Positions 26,264-33,655 of a DNA stretch of 33,655 bases are shown here, in pieces. The first letter of the stretch is position 1; each line of letters opens with the position of its first letter. The notes beneath the pieces were generated by a model, which was not told the DNA's origin, searched no databases, and saw only the letters and a program-made list of their open reading frames with translations. Where the stretch lies: NCBI GenBank assembly GCA_015060225.1, contig SUYX01000021.1, forward strand, positions 1 through 33,655. Direction: 5' to 3'. Made by a program: the position numbers and the translations under genes. This DNA comes from Bacteroidales bacterium. GTDB lineage: Bacteria > Bacteroidota > Bacteroidia > Bacteroidales > UBA932.

Positions 26264-26920
26264 CTATTTCAATTTTGCAACAACTGTCTCACATGCTCTT
26301 GTCCTGTCCCCTATCTTTACATTGAGTTCTGTACCAAGAGGAAGGAACAGGTCCATTCTGGAACCGAATTTTATGAATCCCACCTGCGAACACTGTTGTG
26401 CCTGCTCTCCCGGCTTGGCATAGCAGACAATTCTCCTTGCAATATAACCTGCAATCTGTCTGAAAAGGATTGTAGTTCCTGAAGCTGTCTCTACTACAAT
26501 ACTTGTCCTCTCATTGAGTTCTGAAGCTTTTGGATAGGAAGCGACAACATATGCACCCTCATGATGCTTGCTGTAAAGGATCCTTCCTCCCACGGGATAA
26601 TAGTTCACATGCACATTAAACACACTCATGAAGATGGAAACCTGCAGACATTTCTCCTTCAGATACTCATTCTCCTCCACTTCCTGAATAAGGACAACCT
26701 TACCGTCGCAAGGTGCAACAACAAGATCCTTATTTACAACCAGTGTCCTTTTTGGCACTCTGAAGAAACGGACAACAAATGCAAAAACCAACAATGCTGC
26801 TCCCGACATTGTTTTGGTCAACACCCCCCATCCCAGCAGGCAATACAATCCAAGAACAACTGCTGATGCAATGATGAACGCCACCGCAATAATGTTGTAC
26901 CCTTCTTTGTGAACTTTCAT
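26264..26920 (-). CDS. psd: Phosphatidylserine decarboxylase
   Basis: A 218-residue short-form (PSD-A type) decarboxylase that makes phosphatidylethanolamine from phosphatidylserine. Two hydrophobic stretches near the N-terminus (about 9-30 and 36-53) anchor it in the membrane. The self-cleavage site is G186-S187 in FIKFGSRMD, where the serine becomes the pyruvoyl group. Conserved FNVHVNYYP (101-109) and APCDGKV (69-75) are present. It is the last gene of rsfS-ftsH-cdsA-psd, 26 bases after cdsA, so two steps of phospholipid synthesis are adjacent. Confidence 0.95.
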   Translation of the reverse strand: MKVHKEGYNIIAVAFIIASAVVLGLYCLLGWGVLTKTMSGAALLVFAFVVRFFRVPKRTLVVNKDLVVAPCDGKVVLIQEVEENEYLKEKCLQVSIFMSVFNVHVNYYPVGGRILYSKHHEGAYVVASYPKASELNERTSIVVETASGTTILFRQIAGYIARRIVCYAKPGEQAQQCSQVGFIKFGSRMDLFLPLGTELNVKIGDRTRACETVVAKLK

Positions 26921-26946
26921 AAACAGTTATATAGGTTAAGTTTTAT

Positions 26947-27834
26947 TTAGGCTGCAAAAAATATTATGTAGACAATTGCTACAGGAAATGCCAACAATGC
27001 TCCATCAAACCTGTCCAACATACCTCCATGCCCGGGCATTATCTTTCCTGAGTCCTTGACTCCAAAATTACGCTTTAATTGCGACTCCACCAAATCTCCC
27101 AATACGCCAAAGATACAAATAATTACGCCAACTGCAATAGCATCTGCCAGATTAAGTTCAAGCAATCCCACACCCCTAAGCACAACCGCTCCTGCAACTG
27201 AACACACAAGTCCTCCGAAGAACCCCTCCCAGCTCTTTTTAGGGGATATTGACGGGAATAGCCTGTGTCCGAACATCTGCCCGAGGGTTGATCCCAAAAG
27301 ATATGCACCTACATCTGTACACCACAGCATTACCATCATGCACAGAAGGAGATTTCCGTCATACACACCTGTTTTGTCATATAGGACAATTGACATCAGC
27401 GAGAATGGCAATGCTACATATACGAGGGCACCCAAAGCAAAAGGATGTGACTCATAACCGTTTGATGTTCTTACAGTAACCCCGTCCACCTCCTTTATGT
27501 CATGAACATTAAAACCTTTCACATACAGATTTGAGATGAATATTCCCAACACCGGAAGTATGGCAAAAAGGATATACAGAGGGTCAAATCCATATGCTGC
27601 AACAAGGAATACATTTACAAAGAGTGATAATGACGCCACTATTGTCAATGCTCTAAGAAGAATATTACCTCCTGCATTTGACTTGCCCACAGTAATATTG
27701 AGATATTCAGATACGGCAATTGTCATTATGGTACCAAATACAACAGCAAAGGCAACAGGTCCATACAAGATGGAACCTATTACCAATACAGTAAACGCAA
27801 GGCCACTGAGTGTCCTTATTATAAAGTTCTTCAT
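26947..27834 (-). CDS. cdsA: Phosphatidate cytidylyltransferase CdsA
   Basis: A 295-residue membrane enzyme that makes CDP-diacylglycerol from phosphatidate and CTP. It has about eight hydrophobic segments. The family signature lies near the C-terminus in SGKIMPGHGGMLDRFDG (262-278), with the catalytic aspartates D274 and D277, preceded by DLVESQLKRNFGVKDS. It is 24 bases after ftsH and upstream of psd in the same run. CDP-diacylglycerol feeds the serine transfer that provides the substrate of Psd. Confidence 0.95.
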   Translation of the reverse strand: MKNFIIRTLSGLAFTVLVIGSILYGPVAFAVVFGTIMTIAVSEYLNITVGKSNAGGNILLRALTIVASLSLFVNVFLVAAYGFDPLYILFAILPVLGIFISNLYVKGFNVHDIKEVDGVTVRTSNGYESHPFALGALVYVALPFSLMSIVLYDKTGVYDGNLLLCMMVMLWCTDVGAYLLGSTLGQMFGHRLFPSISPKKSWEGFFGGLVCSVAGAVVLRGVGLLELNLADAIAVGVIICIFGVLGDLVESQLKRNFGVKDSGKIMPGHGGMLDRFDGALLAFPVAIVYIIFFAA

Positions 27835-27858
27835 TTGTCAGATAAAGTTTTTCTCCAC

Positions 27859-29820
27859 TTAGGCGATTTGTTCCGGTGCCTCTTCAATTTCCGGCGCTAT
27901 AACTTCAGGTTTTGCCTCCTCCCCATCTTTTGGTTTTCTAGGACCAAAAATATTCTCCATATCTTCTGTAAAGATAACTTCCCTCTCAAGAAGCAGGTTG
28001 GCAAGTCTGGTAAGTCCCTCCATGTTTGCCTCAAGAACCTCATGGGCCTTCTTATGGGCTGCATCAATGAGAGCCTTGGCTTCATTGTCTATGAGCTCAG
28101 CAGTCTTCTCACTATAAGGTTTGTTGAAACTGTACCCATCCTGAGAATCATAGAATGAGATATGCCCCACTTTGTCACTCATACCAAAGTAACTTACCAT
28201 TGCATATGCCTGTTTTGTTATCTTCTCCAGATCAGAAAGGGCACCTGTAGAGATTCTTCCGTTTACAATCTCCTCTGCCACACGGCCGCCAATGGTGGCT
28301 GCCATCTCTTCCATCATCTGCTCACGGGTGGTTATCTGCCTCTCCTCAGGAAGGTACCATGCCGCTCCAAGTGCTTTGCCCCTTGGAATTATGGTAACTT
28401 TCAAAAGCGGATTTGCATTAGGAAGTAACCAGCTTACTGTTGCATGACCTGCCTCATGGAATGCAATTGTCTTCTTCTCTGCAGGAGGGATTATCTTGCT
28501 TCTCTTCTCCAGTCCACCTACTATACGGTCAATTGCATCAAGGAAATCCTGCTTTTCAATAGACTTCTTATTCCTTCTTGCAGCAATGAGTGCAGCCTCA
28601 TTACATACATTGGCAATATCTGCACCTGAAAATCCGGGAGTCTGTTTTGAGAGGAATGTTGTATCCAAAGATGGCTCCAGTTTCAATTTTGCAAGATGCA
28701 CCTTGAATATCTCCTCCCTCTCCTTGAGCTCCGGGAGATCCACATGAATCTGACGGTCAAACCTGCCGGCCCTCATAAGGGCCTTGTCCAGGATGTCTGC
28801 ACGGTTGGTAGCGGCCAATATGATTACACCGCTGTTTGTACCAAAGCCGTCCATCTCTGTAAGGAGCTGGTTCAAGGTATTCTCCCTCTCATCATTTGAG
28901 GAGAAACCTGTATTCTTGCCTCTGGCACGTCCAACTGCATCAATCTCATCTATAAATACAATACATGGGGCTTTCTCCTTAGCCTGTTTGAACAGATCCC
29001 TCACCCTTGAGGCACCCACTCCCACAAACATCTCTACAAAGTCTGATCCCGATATTGAGAAGAAAGGTACATTTGCCTCACCTGCAACTGCCTTGGCAAG
29101 AAGAGTCTTACCTGTGCCCGGAGGGCCTACAAGCAGTGCACCTTTAGGAATCTTTCCACCCAATGCTGTATATTTTGCAGGGTTCTTGAGGAAATCCACA
29201 ATTTCCATAACCTCCACCTTTGCCTCTTCAAGGCCTGCCACATCCTTGAATGTAACTTTGGTATGGTTGTCCTTGTCAAACAGCTTGGCCTGTGACTTTC
29301 CTACATTAAAGATTCCGCCACCACCGGCGCCACCGCCCCCCACATTCTTGGACATATTCCTGAGAAGGAAAAACCACAATGCAAGAAGGATTATCGGGAA
29401 GAGGAGCCAGTCCATTATCTTCCCGAAATAGTTTGTACGCTCCTCTGTCTCCACAGAGAATCTCTTTTCTGCAGGAAGTGCACTCCTGGCCTGCTCAAAC
29501 TGCTGCTCCGCCTCAAAATTACCGGATACTTTAAAGAAGAAATGAGGGCCGTACTTGGGCTCCCTTCCTCCAAACATGTTCTTGTATTTGGAGAGGCTGT
29601 CCTTCTTTATTGACACTTCCGCAAGATTCTGGTTGGTTACAAATGTTATCTTCTCCACGTCTCCCTGGGGAATCATCTGCTCCTTCACCTTCAGCCACTC
29701 TGTCTTTACCGGATCGCCACCTTTAGTATCAAAGAAATACATGTACCCTATCAGAATCAGAAGGGGCACATATATCCATACCGCACTGTATTTTGGTTGC
29801 TGTTTCTTTTTCTTTGCCAT
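27859..29820 (-). CDS. ftsH: ATP-dependent zinc metalloprotease FtsH
   Basis: A 653-residue membrane-bound AAA+ protease that degrades misfolded membrane proteins and regulators. TM1 is about 13-30, the periplasmic domain about 31-137 and TM2 about 138-153. A glycine-rich linker (160-169) precedes the ATPase, which has Walker A GPPGTGKT (232-239), Walker B IVFIDE (287-292) and the second region of homology at 339-356. The M41 zinc site is HEAGH (455-459), with D529 as probable third ligand in STGALSDLEK. The C-terminal tail (about 630-653) is acidic and proline-rich. It follows rsfS by 3 bases and precedes cdsA, giving an operon for membrane quality control and lipid synthesis. Confidence 0.98.
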   Translation of the reverse strand: MAKKKKQQPKYSAVWIYVPLLILIGYMYFFDTKGGDPVKTEWLKVKEQMIPQGDVEKITFVTNQNLAEVSIKKDSLSKYKNMFGGREPKYGPHFFFKVSGNFEAEQQFEQARSALPAEKRFSVETEERTNYFGKIMDWLLFPIILLALWFFLLRNMSKNVGGGGAGGGGIFNVGKSQAKLFDKDNHTKVTFKDVAGLEEAKVEVMEIVDFLKNPAKYTALGGKIPKGALLVGPPGTGKTLLAKAVAGEANVPFFSISGSDFVEMFVGVGASRVRDLFKQAKEKAPCIVFIDEIDAVGRARGKNTGFSSNDERENTLNQLLTEMDGFGTNSGVIILAATNRADILDKALMRAGRFDRQIHVDLPELKEREEIFKVHLAKLKLEPSLDTTFLSKQTPGFSGADIANVCNEAALIAARRNKKSIEKQDFLDAIDRIVGGLEKRSKIIPPAEKKTIAFHEAGHATVSWLLPNANPLLKVTIIPRGKALGAAWYLPEERQITTREQMMEEMAATIGGRVAEEIVNGRISTGALSDLEKITKQAYAMVSYFGMSDKVGHISFYDSQDGYSFNKPYSEKTAELIDNEAKALIDAAHKKAHEVLEANMEGLTRLANLLLEREVIFTEDMENIFGPRKPKDGEEAKPEVIAPEIEEAPEQIA

Positions 29821-29823
29821 CTT

Positions 29824-30285
29824 TTACTCCTCATCTTGGTAAACCTTCTTCTGAGCATCAGCCCACAAATCCTCCAGACGGTAGAACTCGCGGTACTCTG
29901 TCTGGAAAATATGCACAACTATATCCGAGTAATCCATAATTATCCAGAATGCATTCTCCTTACCCTGCTGACGCAACACCTTTGTATTGCATTTAACAAG
30001 CATCTCCTCCTCAATGTTGTCTGCAATAGCAAGAACATTGGGGGTTGAGTCTGCATTGCATATTACAAAATGGTCACAAATAGATGTACCTATACCGGTA
30101 AGGTCCAATGTACACACATTCTTTCCTTTCTTATCTTGTATTGCTTCCACTATTGTCTTAAGTGCAAGTTCTGTAGGATTCAGCACCACCACTTCCTTGG
30201 TCTCTTTTTCCGCAGATGCCTTTTTTGCAGCTACCCTCTTCTTTAGAGATGCCGCACCTTTTGTTGTCTCTTTTTTAACAGCCAC
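29824..30285 (-). CDS. rsfS: Ribosome silencing factor RsfS
   Basis: A 153-residue protein of the RsfS/YbeB/iojap family, which binds uL14 of the large subunit and blocks subunit joining when nutrients are short. The core is about 36-150, with CTLDLTGIGTSICDHFVICN and the later WIIMDYSDIVVHIFQ and REFYRLEDLWADA. The first ~35 residues are a basic lysine-rich extension not found in the shorter homologues. It is the first gene of the operon, with a TATCTTTG box 41 bases upstream. Confidence 0.93.
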   Translation of the reverse strand: MAVKKETTKGAASLKKRVAAKKASAEKETKEVVVLNPTELALKTIVEAIQDKKGKNVCTLDLTGIGTSICDHFVICNADSTPNVLAIADNIEEEMLVKCNTKVLRQQGKENAFWIIMDYSDIVVHIFQTEYREFYRLEDLWADAQKKVYQDEE

Positions 30286-30312
30286 TATTTATAATTTTTA
30301 AGTGTAAATCAT

Positions 30313-30320
30313 TATTTTTG
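30313..30320 (+). promoter_or_regulatory. -7-like box for birA
   Basis: TATTTTTG fits TAnnTTTG and ends 39 bases before the birA ATG at 30360. The TTG inside it could be read as a start, but that is better explained as promoter. Confidence 0.45.
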
Positions 30321-30325
30321 TCATG

Positions 30326-30333
30326 CAAAGATA
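30326..30333 (-). promoter_or_regulatory. -7 box of rsfS-ftsH-cdsA-psd
   Basis: On the minus strand this is TATCTTTG, an exact TAnnTTTG match, 41 bases before the rsfS ATG. No -33 TTTG at normal distance was seen. It is 5 bases from the opposing birA box. Confidence 0.5.
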
Positions 30334-30359
30334 CAGCAAAAATTTTGCCGATTATAATT

Positions 30360-31169
30360 ATGGAGAAAAATCTTGGCATAAAGTGGTACCAAACCATAGA
30401 CTCCACCAATTCTCAGGCAAACAGGGAATTGGCAGATGCGCCCCATGGCAGTGTCTGGGTGGCTGATTTCCAGACTGCAGGGAGGGGCCAGAGGGGAAAC
30501 AGATGGGAGAGCAAATCTGCTGAAAACCTCACATTCTCAATACTTTTGAGACCAACATTCCTACACCCTGCGCAACAGTTCCACATCTCCAGAATTGCCT
30601 CATTGGGAGTACTGAGATACCTGCATGACAAAGGATTGGATGCAAAAATAAAATGGCCCAATGATATATACATAGGGAACAAAAAAATCTGCGGCATGCT
30701 CATAGAAAACTCCATCAGCACTGACAAATTGTCAGCAAGTATTGTGGGAATTGGCCTCAACCTGAACCAGAGGGGATTCTCCTCTAAACTTACCAACCCC
30801 ACTTCCCTAATTATGGAGAAACTATCTGCGGAAGGGAATTCTGATCTTCCCGACAAAATTTATGACCGCAAGGATGAGCTTTCCCTGCTCTTGGGTTATA
30901 TCTTTACTGCATACTCTGAGCTGGAGGAGGGATATTGCAAAGAACTGGAAGAAGAATACCACCGGAACCTCTACCGCCTTGGAGAATTCCACCGTTTCAT
31001 TGAAATAGACCAGGATGCTCCTGCCGATATCCCCGTAGAAAGAATCTCCCGGGGAAAAGAAATTACCGCCCGCATTTTGGGGACAGATGAATACGGATGC
31101 GCCATAATGGAACACATTTCAGGGGAAATAAAGCACTATCCGTTCAAGGGGATCAGATATGTATTATAA
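30360..31169 (+). CDS. birA: Biotin--protein ligase BirA (no HTH domain)
   Basis: A 269-residue biotin ligase that makes biotinyl-AMP and loads it on the biotin carboxyl carrier protein. The biotin/adenylate loop GRGQRGNRW is at 41-49, KWPNDIYIG at 98-106 and KKICGMLIE at 108-116. There is no N-terminal helix-turn-helix, so it is a ligase only and not a repressor. I chose the ATG at 30360 rather than the TTG at 30318, because the TTG lies in the -7 box and the extension is not part of the family. It is divergent from rsfS and convergent with pyrF. Confidence 0.93.
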   Translation: MEKNLGIKWYQTIDSTNSQANRELADAPHGSVWVADFQTAGRGQRGNRWESKSAENLTFSILLRPTFLHPAQQFHISRIASLGVLRYLHDKGLDAKIKWPNDIYIGNKKICGMLIENSISTDKLSASIVGIGLNLNQRGFSSKLTNPTSLIMEKLSAEGNSDLPDKIYDRKDELSLLLGYIFTAYSELEEGYCKELEEEYHRNLYRLGEFHRFIEIDQDAPADIPVERISRGKEITARILGTDEYGCAIMEHISGEIKHYPFKGIRYVL

Positions 31170-31171
31170 AC

Positions 31172-31205
31172 AAATTACGGGATAAATCGAGTTATCCCGT
31201 AATTT
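31172..31205. terminator. Bidirectional terminator between birA and pyrF
   Basis: AAATTACGGGATAA (31172-31185) pairs perfectly with 31192-31205 over 14 bp, with a 6-base loop. It lies 2 bases after the birA stop and 20 bases after the pyrF stop on the other strand. It can serve both genes, although the T tails are short. Confidence 0.85.
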
Positions 31206-31225
31206 ATATTGCCATTCAGACAAGC

Positions 31226-32035
31226 TTACAGCCATTTGGCCATCTGGTCTGCCAGTTCCCTGGCTTTCTCGCCTGCAACAGCTGCAAAGTTTTCGGTTTT
31301 GTCAGCGAAGATTATTCCGCGGGAAGAGTTCACCAAAAGGCCGCAGCGTGAGTTGAAGCCGTATTTGGCTACCTCTTCAACTGTGCCGCCCTGTGCTCCT
31401 ACACCTGGAACAAGGAAGAAATTGTCGGGACAATACTTACGGATTTCTGCAAGTTTCTCCGGACGGGTTGCTCCAACTACAAACATGATGTTCTCCCGGC
31501 TTCCCCAGCTCATGACAGTTTTGATTACCTTCTCGTAAAGGGGTGTCTCCCCTACCGGAAGCATCTCAAAATCATTTGCACTTGCATTTGAAGTAAGGGC
31601 AAGCACCACAGACCATTTCCCCTCATAATCAAGGAAAGGCTGTACAGAATCCTTACCCATATAAGGGGCAAGGGTTACAGCATCGCAAGGCATGCTCTCA
31701 AAGAAACATTTTGCGTAACGTTTTGCAGTGTTTCCAATATCGCCGCGTTTTGCATCTGCAATAATGAGAATCTCCGGATATTTTTCAGCAATGTATTTTA
31801 CTGTCATCTCCAGTTGTCTCCACCCCTCAAGCCCCTCTGCCTCATAAAAGGCTGTATTTGGCTTGTAGGCTACAGTGTAAGGTGCAGTTGCATCAATTAT
31901 TGCCTTGTTGAACTCAAAAATAGGATTCTCCACCCCTTTAAGGCACTCGGGGAAGAGGGCAGGATCCGAGTCCAAACCCACGCACAAGAACGATTTCTTG
32001 GCTTTAATCTGCTCGTATAATTGTGTATATGTCAT
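31226..32035 (-). CDS. pyrF: Orotidine 5'-phosphate decarboxylase (type 2)
   Basis: A 269-residue TIM-barrel enzyme for the last step of UMP synthesis. The catalytic motif is DAKRGDIGNTAKRYA (94-108), with D94, K96 and D99. CVGLDSDP (18-25) is the substrate loop and LVPGVGAQGG the phosphate region. Its length exceeds the ~230-residue type 1 form and fits the type 2 form. It starts 3 bases after the M20 dipeptidase stop, so these are probably co-transcribed. Confidence 0.96.
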   Translation of the reverse strand: MTYTQLYEQIKAKKSFLCVGLDSDPALFPECLKGVENPIFEFNKAIIDATAPYTVAYKPNTAFYEAEGLEGWRQLEMTVKYIAEKYPEILIIADAKRGDIGNTAKRYAKCFFESMPCDAVTLAPYMGKDSVQPFLDYEGKWSVVLALTSNASANDFEMLPVGETPLYEKVIKTVMSWGSRENIMFVVGATRPEKLAEIRKYCPDNFFLVPGVGAQGGTVEEVAKYGFNSRCGLLVNSSRGIIFADKTENFAAVAGEKARELADQMAKWL

Positions 32036-32038
32036 ATT

Positions 32039-33385
32039 CTAATAATATTTATAGAACAATGCTATAGATTCCATTCCCTTATAGAACTGGCTCAAAAGAT
32101 AACTCTCATTAGGTGAGTGGATAGTATCCCTCTCAAGACCGAATCCCATTAGCAACGGATTTACGTTGAGGATATTCTGCAGGTCTGCAAGGATTGGAAT
32201 GCTTCCGCCACCGCGGCTTGGTACCGGCTCAATGCCGTAAACCTCCTCAACAGCCTTTGCTGCGGCCTTGTAAGCAGGTGAAGATATAGGCATAAGGAAT
32301 CCGTTTCCACCGTGGTGAGGGGTAACCTTAACCTTCACGCTCTTAGGGGCAATCTTAAGGAAATGTTTTGTAAACTTCTCTGCTATCTCCTCGCAATCCT
32401 GGTTAGGGACAAGCCTCATGGAGATTTTAGCATGGGCTACAGAAGGGAGTACAGTCTTTGCACCCTCTCCGGTATAGCCTCCCCAGATACCGTTAACATC
32501 AAGGCAAGGACGGATACCTGTACGCTCAAGGGTGGTGTAACCCTCCTCCCCTTTCACTTCGTCTATATCAAGCGACTCCTTGTACTCTTTCATATCAAAT
32601 GGAGCGCGGGCAAACATTGCCCTCTCCTCTGCAGAAAGTTCAACCACATTGTCATAGAAACCCTCAACGGTAATGTGTCCCTTCTCATCTATCAATGAAT
32701 CAATCATTGTACATAGGGCATTTATTGGGTTATGCACCGCACCGCCGTAATGGCCGCTGTGGAGATCCTTGTTAGGACCGGTAACCTCAACCTCAAGGTA
32801 TGCAAGGCCCCTCATTCCACAGTTGATGCTTGGAACCTTCTCAGAAATCATTGTAGTATCCGAAACAAGGATAACATCACATGCAAGCATCTCCTTGTGC
32901 TCTTTTGCCCAGGCTGCCAAAGAAGGGGAACCAATCTCCTCCTCACCCTCAAGGATAAATTTTATATTGTGGCGCAACTTGTTCTCCTTTACAAGGTACT
33001 CAAATGCCTTAACATGCATGAACAACTGACCTTTATCATCATTCGCACCGCGCGCATAAATTGCCCCGTCCCTAATCTCAGGCTCAAATGGCTGAGACTT
33101 CCAAAGGTTAATAGGATCTACCGGCTGCACATCATAGTGACCGTAAACCAGCACTGTAGGGAGCGAAGGGTCCACCTTCTTCTCTCCAAAAGCCACAGGA
33201 TGCCCTGCAGTCTCATATACAGCAGCACTGTCTGCACCTGCAGCAAGGAGGAGTTCTACCAGTTTATTGGCGCAGGTTACCATATCACCTTTGTTTGCCT
33301 CCAGAGAACTGATGCTCGGAATTCGCAGAATCTCAAACAGTTCCTCCAGGAACCTCTTCTCATTTTTCTGTATATACTCTTTCAT
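32039..33385 (-). CDS. M20 family dipeptidase
   Basis: A 448-residue dinuclear-zinc dipeptidase of the CNDP/PepV-like branch. H83 and D85 are in VLVYGHYDVQPV, D116/D117 in YARGANDDKGQ, and E149 (base) and E150 in ILEGEEEIGSPS. A dimerisation domain contains LHSGHYGGAVHNP. I place the start at the ATG 33383-33385 because the homologous N-terminus (MKEYIQKNEKRFLEELFEIL) begins there. An upstream TTG-started extension of 35 codons is open but does not look like the family. The substrate is not specified by the sequence. It precedes pyrF by 3 bases. Confidence 0.93.
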   Translation of the reverse strand: MKEYIQKNEKRFLEELFEILRIPSISSLEANKGDMVTCANKLVELLLAAGADSAAVYETAGHPVAFGEKKVDPSLPTVLVYGHYDVQPVDPINLWKSQPFEPEIRDGAIYARGANDDKGQLFMHVKAFEYLVKENKLRHNIKFILEGEEEIGSPSLAAWAKEHKEMLACDVILVSDTTMISEKVPSINCGMRGLAYLEVEVTGPNKDLHSGHYGGAVHNPINALCTMIDSLIDEKGHITVEGFYDNVVELSAEERAMFARAPFDMKEYKESLDIDEVKGEEGYTTLERTGIRPCLDVNGIWGGYTGEGAKTVLPSVAHAKISMRLVPNQDCEEIAEKFTKHFLKIAPKSVKVKVTPHHGGNGFLMPISSPAYKAAAKAVEEVYGIEPVPSRGGGSIPILADLQNILNVNPLLMGFGLERDTIHSPNESYLLSQFYKGMESIALFYKYY

Positions 33386-33536
33386 ATATCTAAGTGTTTT
33401 TAATTTTTTATCTGATATCCAGATGTGTTTATAAAATTGGGACGACACAGCCTCCTCTGCTTCGTCATAGCATTCTGCTATAACTCGCAACCGTCGAATG
33501 AGGTCCTCAATTTTTAAACACCTCTTCTGTATTACA

Positions 33537-33655
33537 TTACTTCATGGTTATTGCCCCGGTGAATTTGGCCACCTTCTCCTTGGCATAAGGCAATGTAATC
33601 TCCAAACTCTTCTTTCTTCCCGACGGAGCCTCATACATTGCATCCAGCAGAATTG
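33537..33655 (-). CDS. clpX: C-terminal end of probable ClpX (partial)
   Basis: The last 38 codons before a TAA at 33537-33539; the gene continues beyond the window. The sequence ILLDAMYEAPSGRKSLEI followed by TLPYAKEKV resembles the C-terminus of Bacteroidota ClpX, the ATPase unfoldase of the ClpXP protease (E. coli has a related ILLDTMFDLPS). The assignment rests on a short piece, so it is moderate. It runs towards the M20 dipeptidase gene, 151 bases away. Confidence 0.65.
   Translation of the reverse strand, partial: ILLDAMYEAPSGRKKSLEITLPYAKEKVAKFTGAITMK

Noticed and set aside
28784-29431. Long open frame of 215 codons antisense to ftsH
   Set aside because: It lies wholly within ftsH on the opposite strand, its translation shows no domain, and its openness follows from the codon pattern of ftsH.
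30318-30359. Upstream TTG start for birA
   Set aside because: The TTG is part of a TAnnTTTG promoter box and the added 14 residues do not resemble the biotin ligase N-terminus.
1-33655. CRISPR array, tRNA, rRNA or intact insertion sequence
   Set aside because: No regularly spaced repeats, no tRNA T-loop/acceptor pattern and no transposase were seen on either strand.

Overview
The window is a chromosomal segment of a Bacteroidota bacterium, most likely of the order Bacteroidales. The evidence is the gene content (a DUF1573 lipoprotein-type protein, an LptD-like assembly protein, Rho with a long charged N-terminal insert, the order rsfS-ftsH-cdsA-psd), AT-rich leaders without clear Shine-Dalgarno sequences, and repeated TAnnTTTG -7 promoter boxes. 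The species cannot be named from what is visible.

Positions 1 to about 8,340 form an AT-rich accessory region. It starts with a gene-poor stretch holding two strong inverted repeats and a short barrel-like gene remnant. Two adjacent minus-strand genes follow: an 841-residue P-loop ATPase and, 24 bases downstream, an 834-residue divergent adenosine deaminase. This pair is the signature of the RADAR anti-phage system (rdrA-rdrB). Upstream lies a decayed N-terminal fragment of a DUF1016/YhcG-type nuclease gene in an otherwise gene-free stretch of about 930 bases. A membrane-anchored TPR lipoprotein with a C-terminal DNA-binding-like domain comes next.

From about 8,340 the composition becomes less AT-rich and the genes are housekeeping: a 2[4Fe-4S] ferredoxin, an M16 peptidase lipoprotein, then on the plus strand a DUF1573 protein, MeaB and a histidine-rich heavy-metal exporter. 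These converge on the minus-strand run dnaA-pepD-rpe. An amidase and an MCE-domain protein (amidase-mlaD) stand back to back with lptD, so three envelope genes share one neighbourhood. ridA and rho follow on the plus strand. They converge on rsfS-ftsH-cdsA-psd, which combines ribosome silencing, membrane proteolysis and phospholipid synthesis. birA is divergent from rsfS and convergent with a pyrF / M20 dipeptidase pair, and the window ends in the C-terminal codons of a probable clpX.

Several boundaries are marked by good hairpin terminators (8341-8373, 18785-18815, 24204-24236, 26209-26246, 31172-31205). The clearest complete promoter is that of the ferredoxin, whose -33 box lies inside the last codons of the M16 gene. 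The most notable system is the RADAR locus. It is a described family, but this copy has its own features: no visible accessory gene, a glutamine-rich insert, and a Cys/His cluster in the deaminase.
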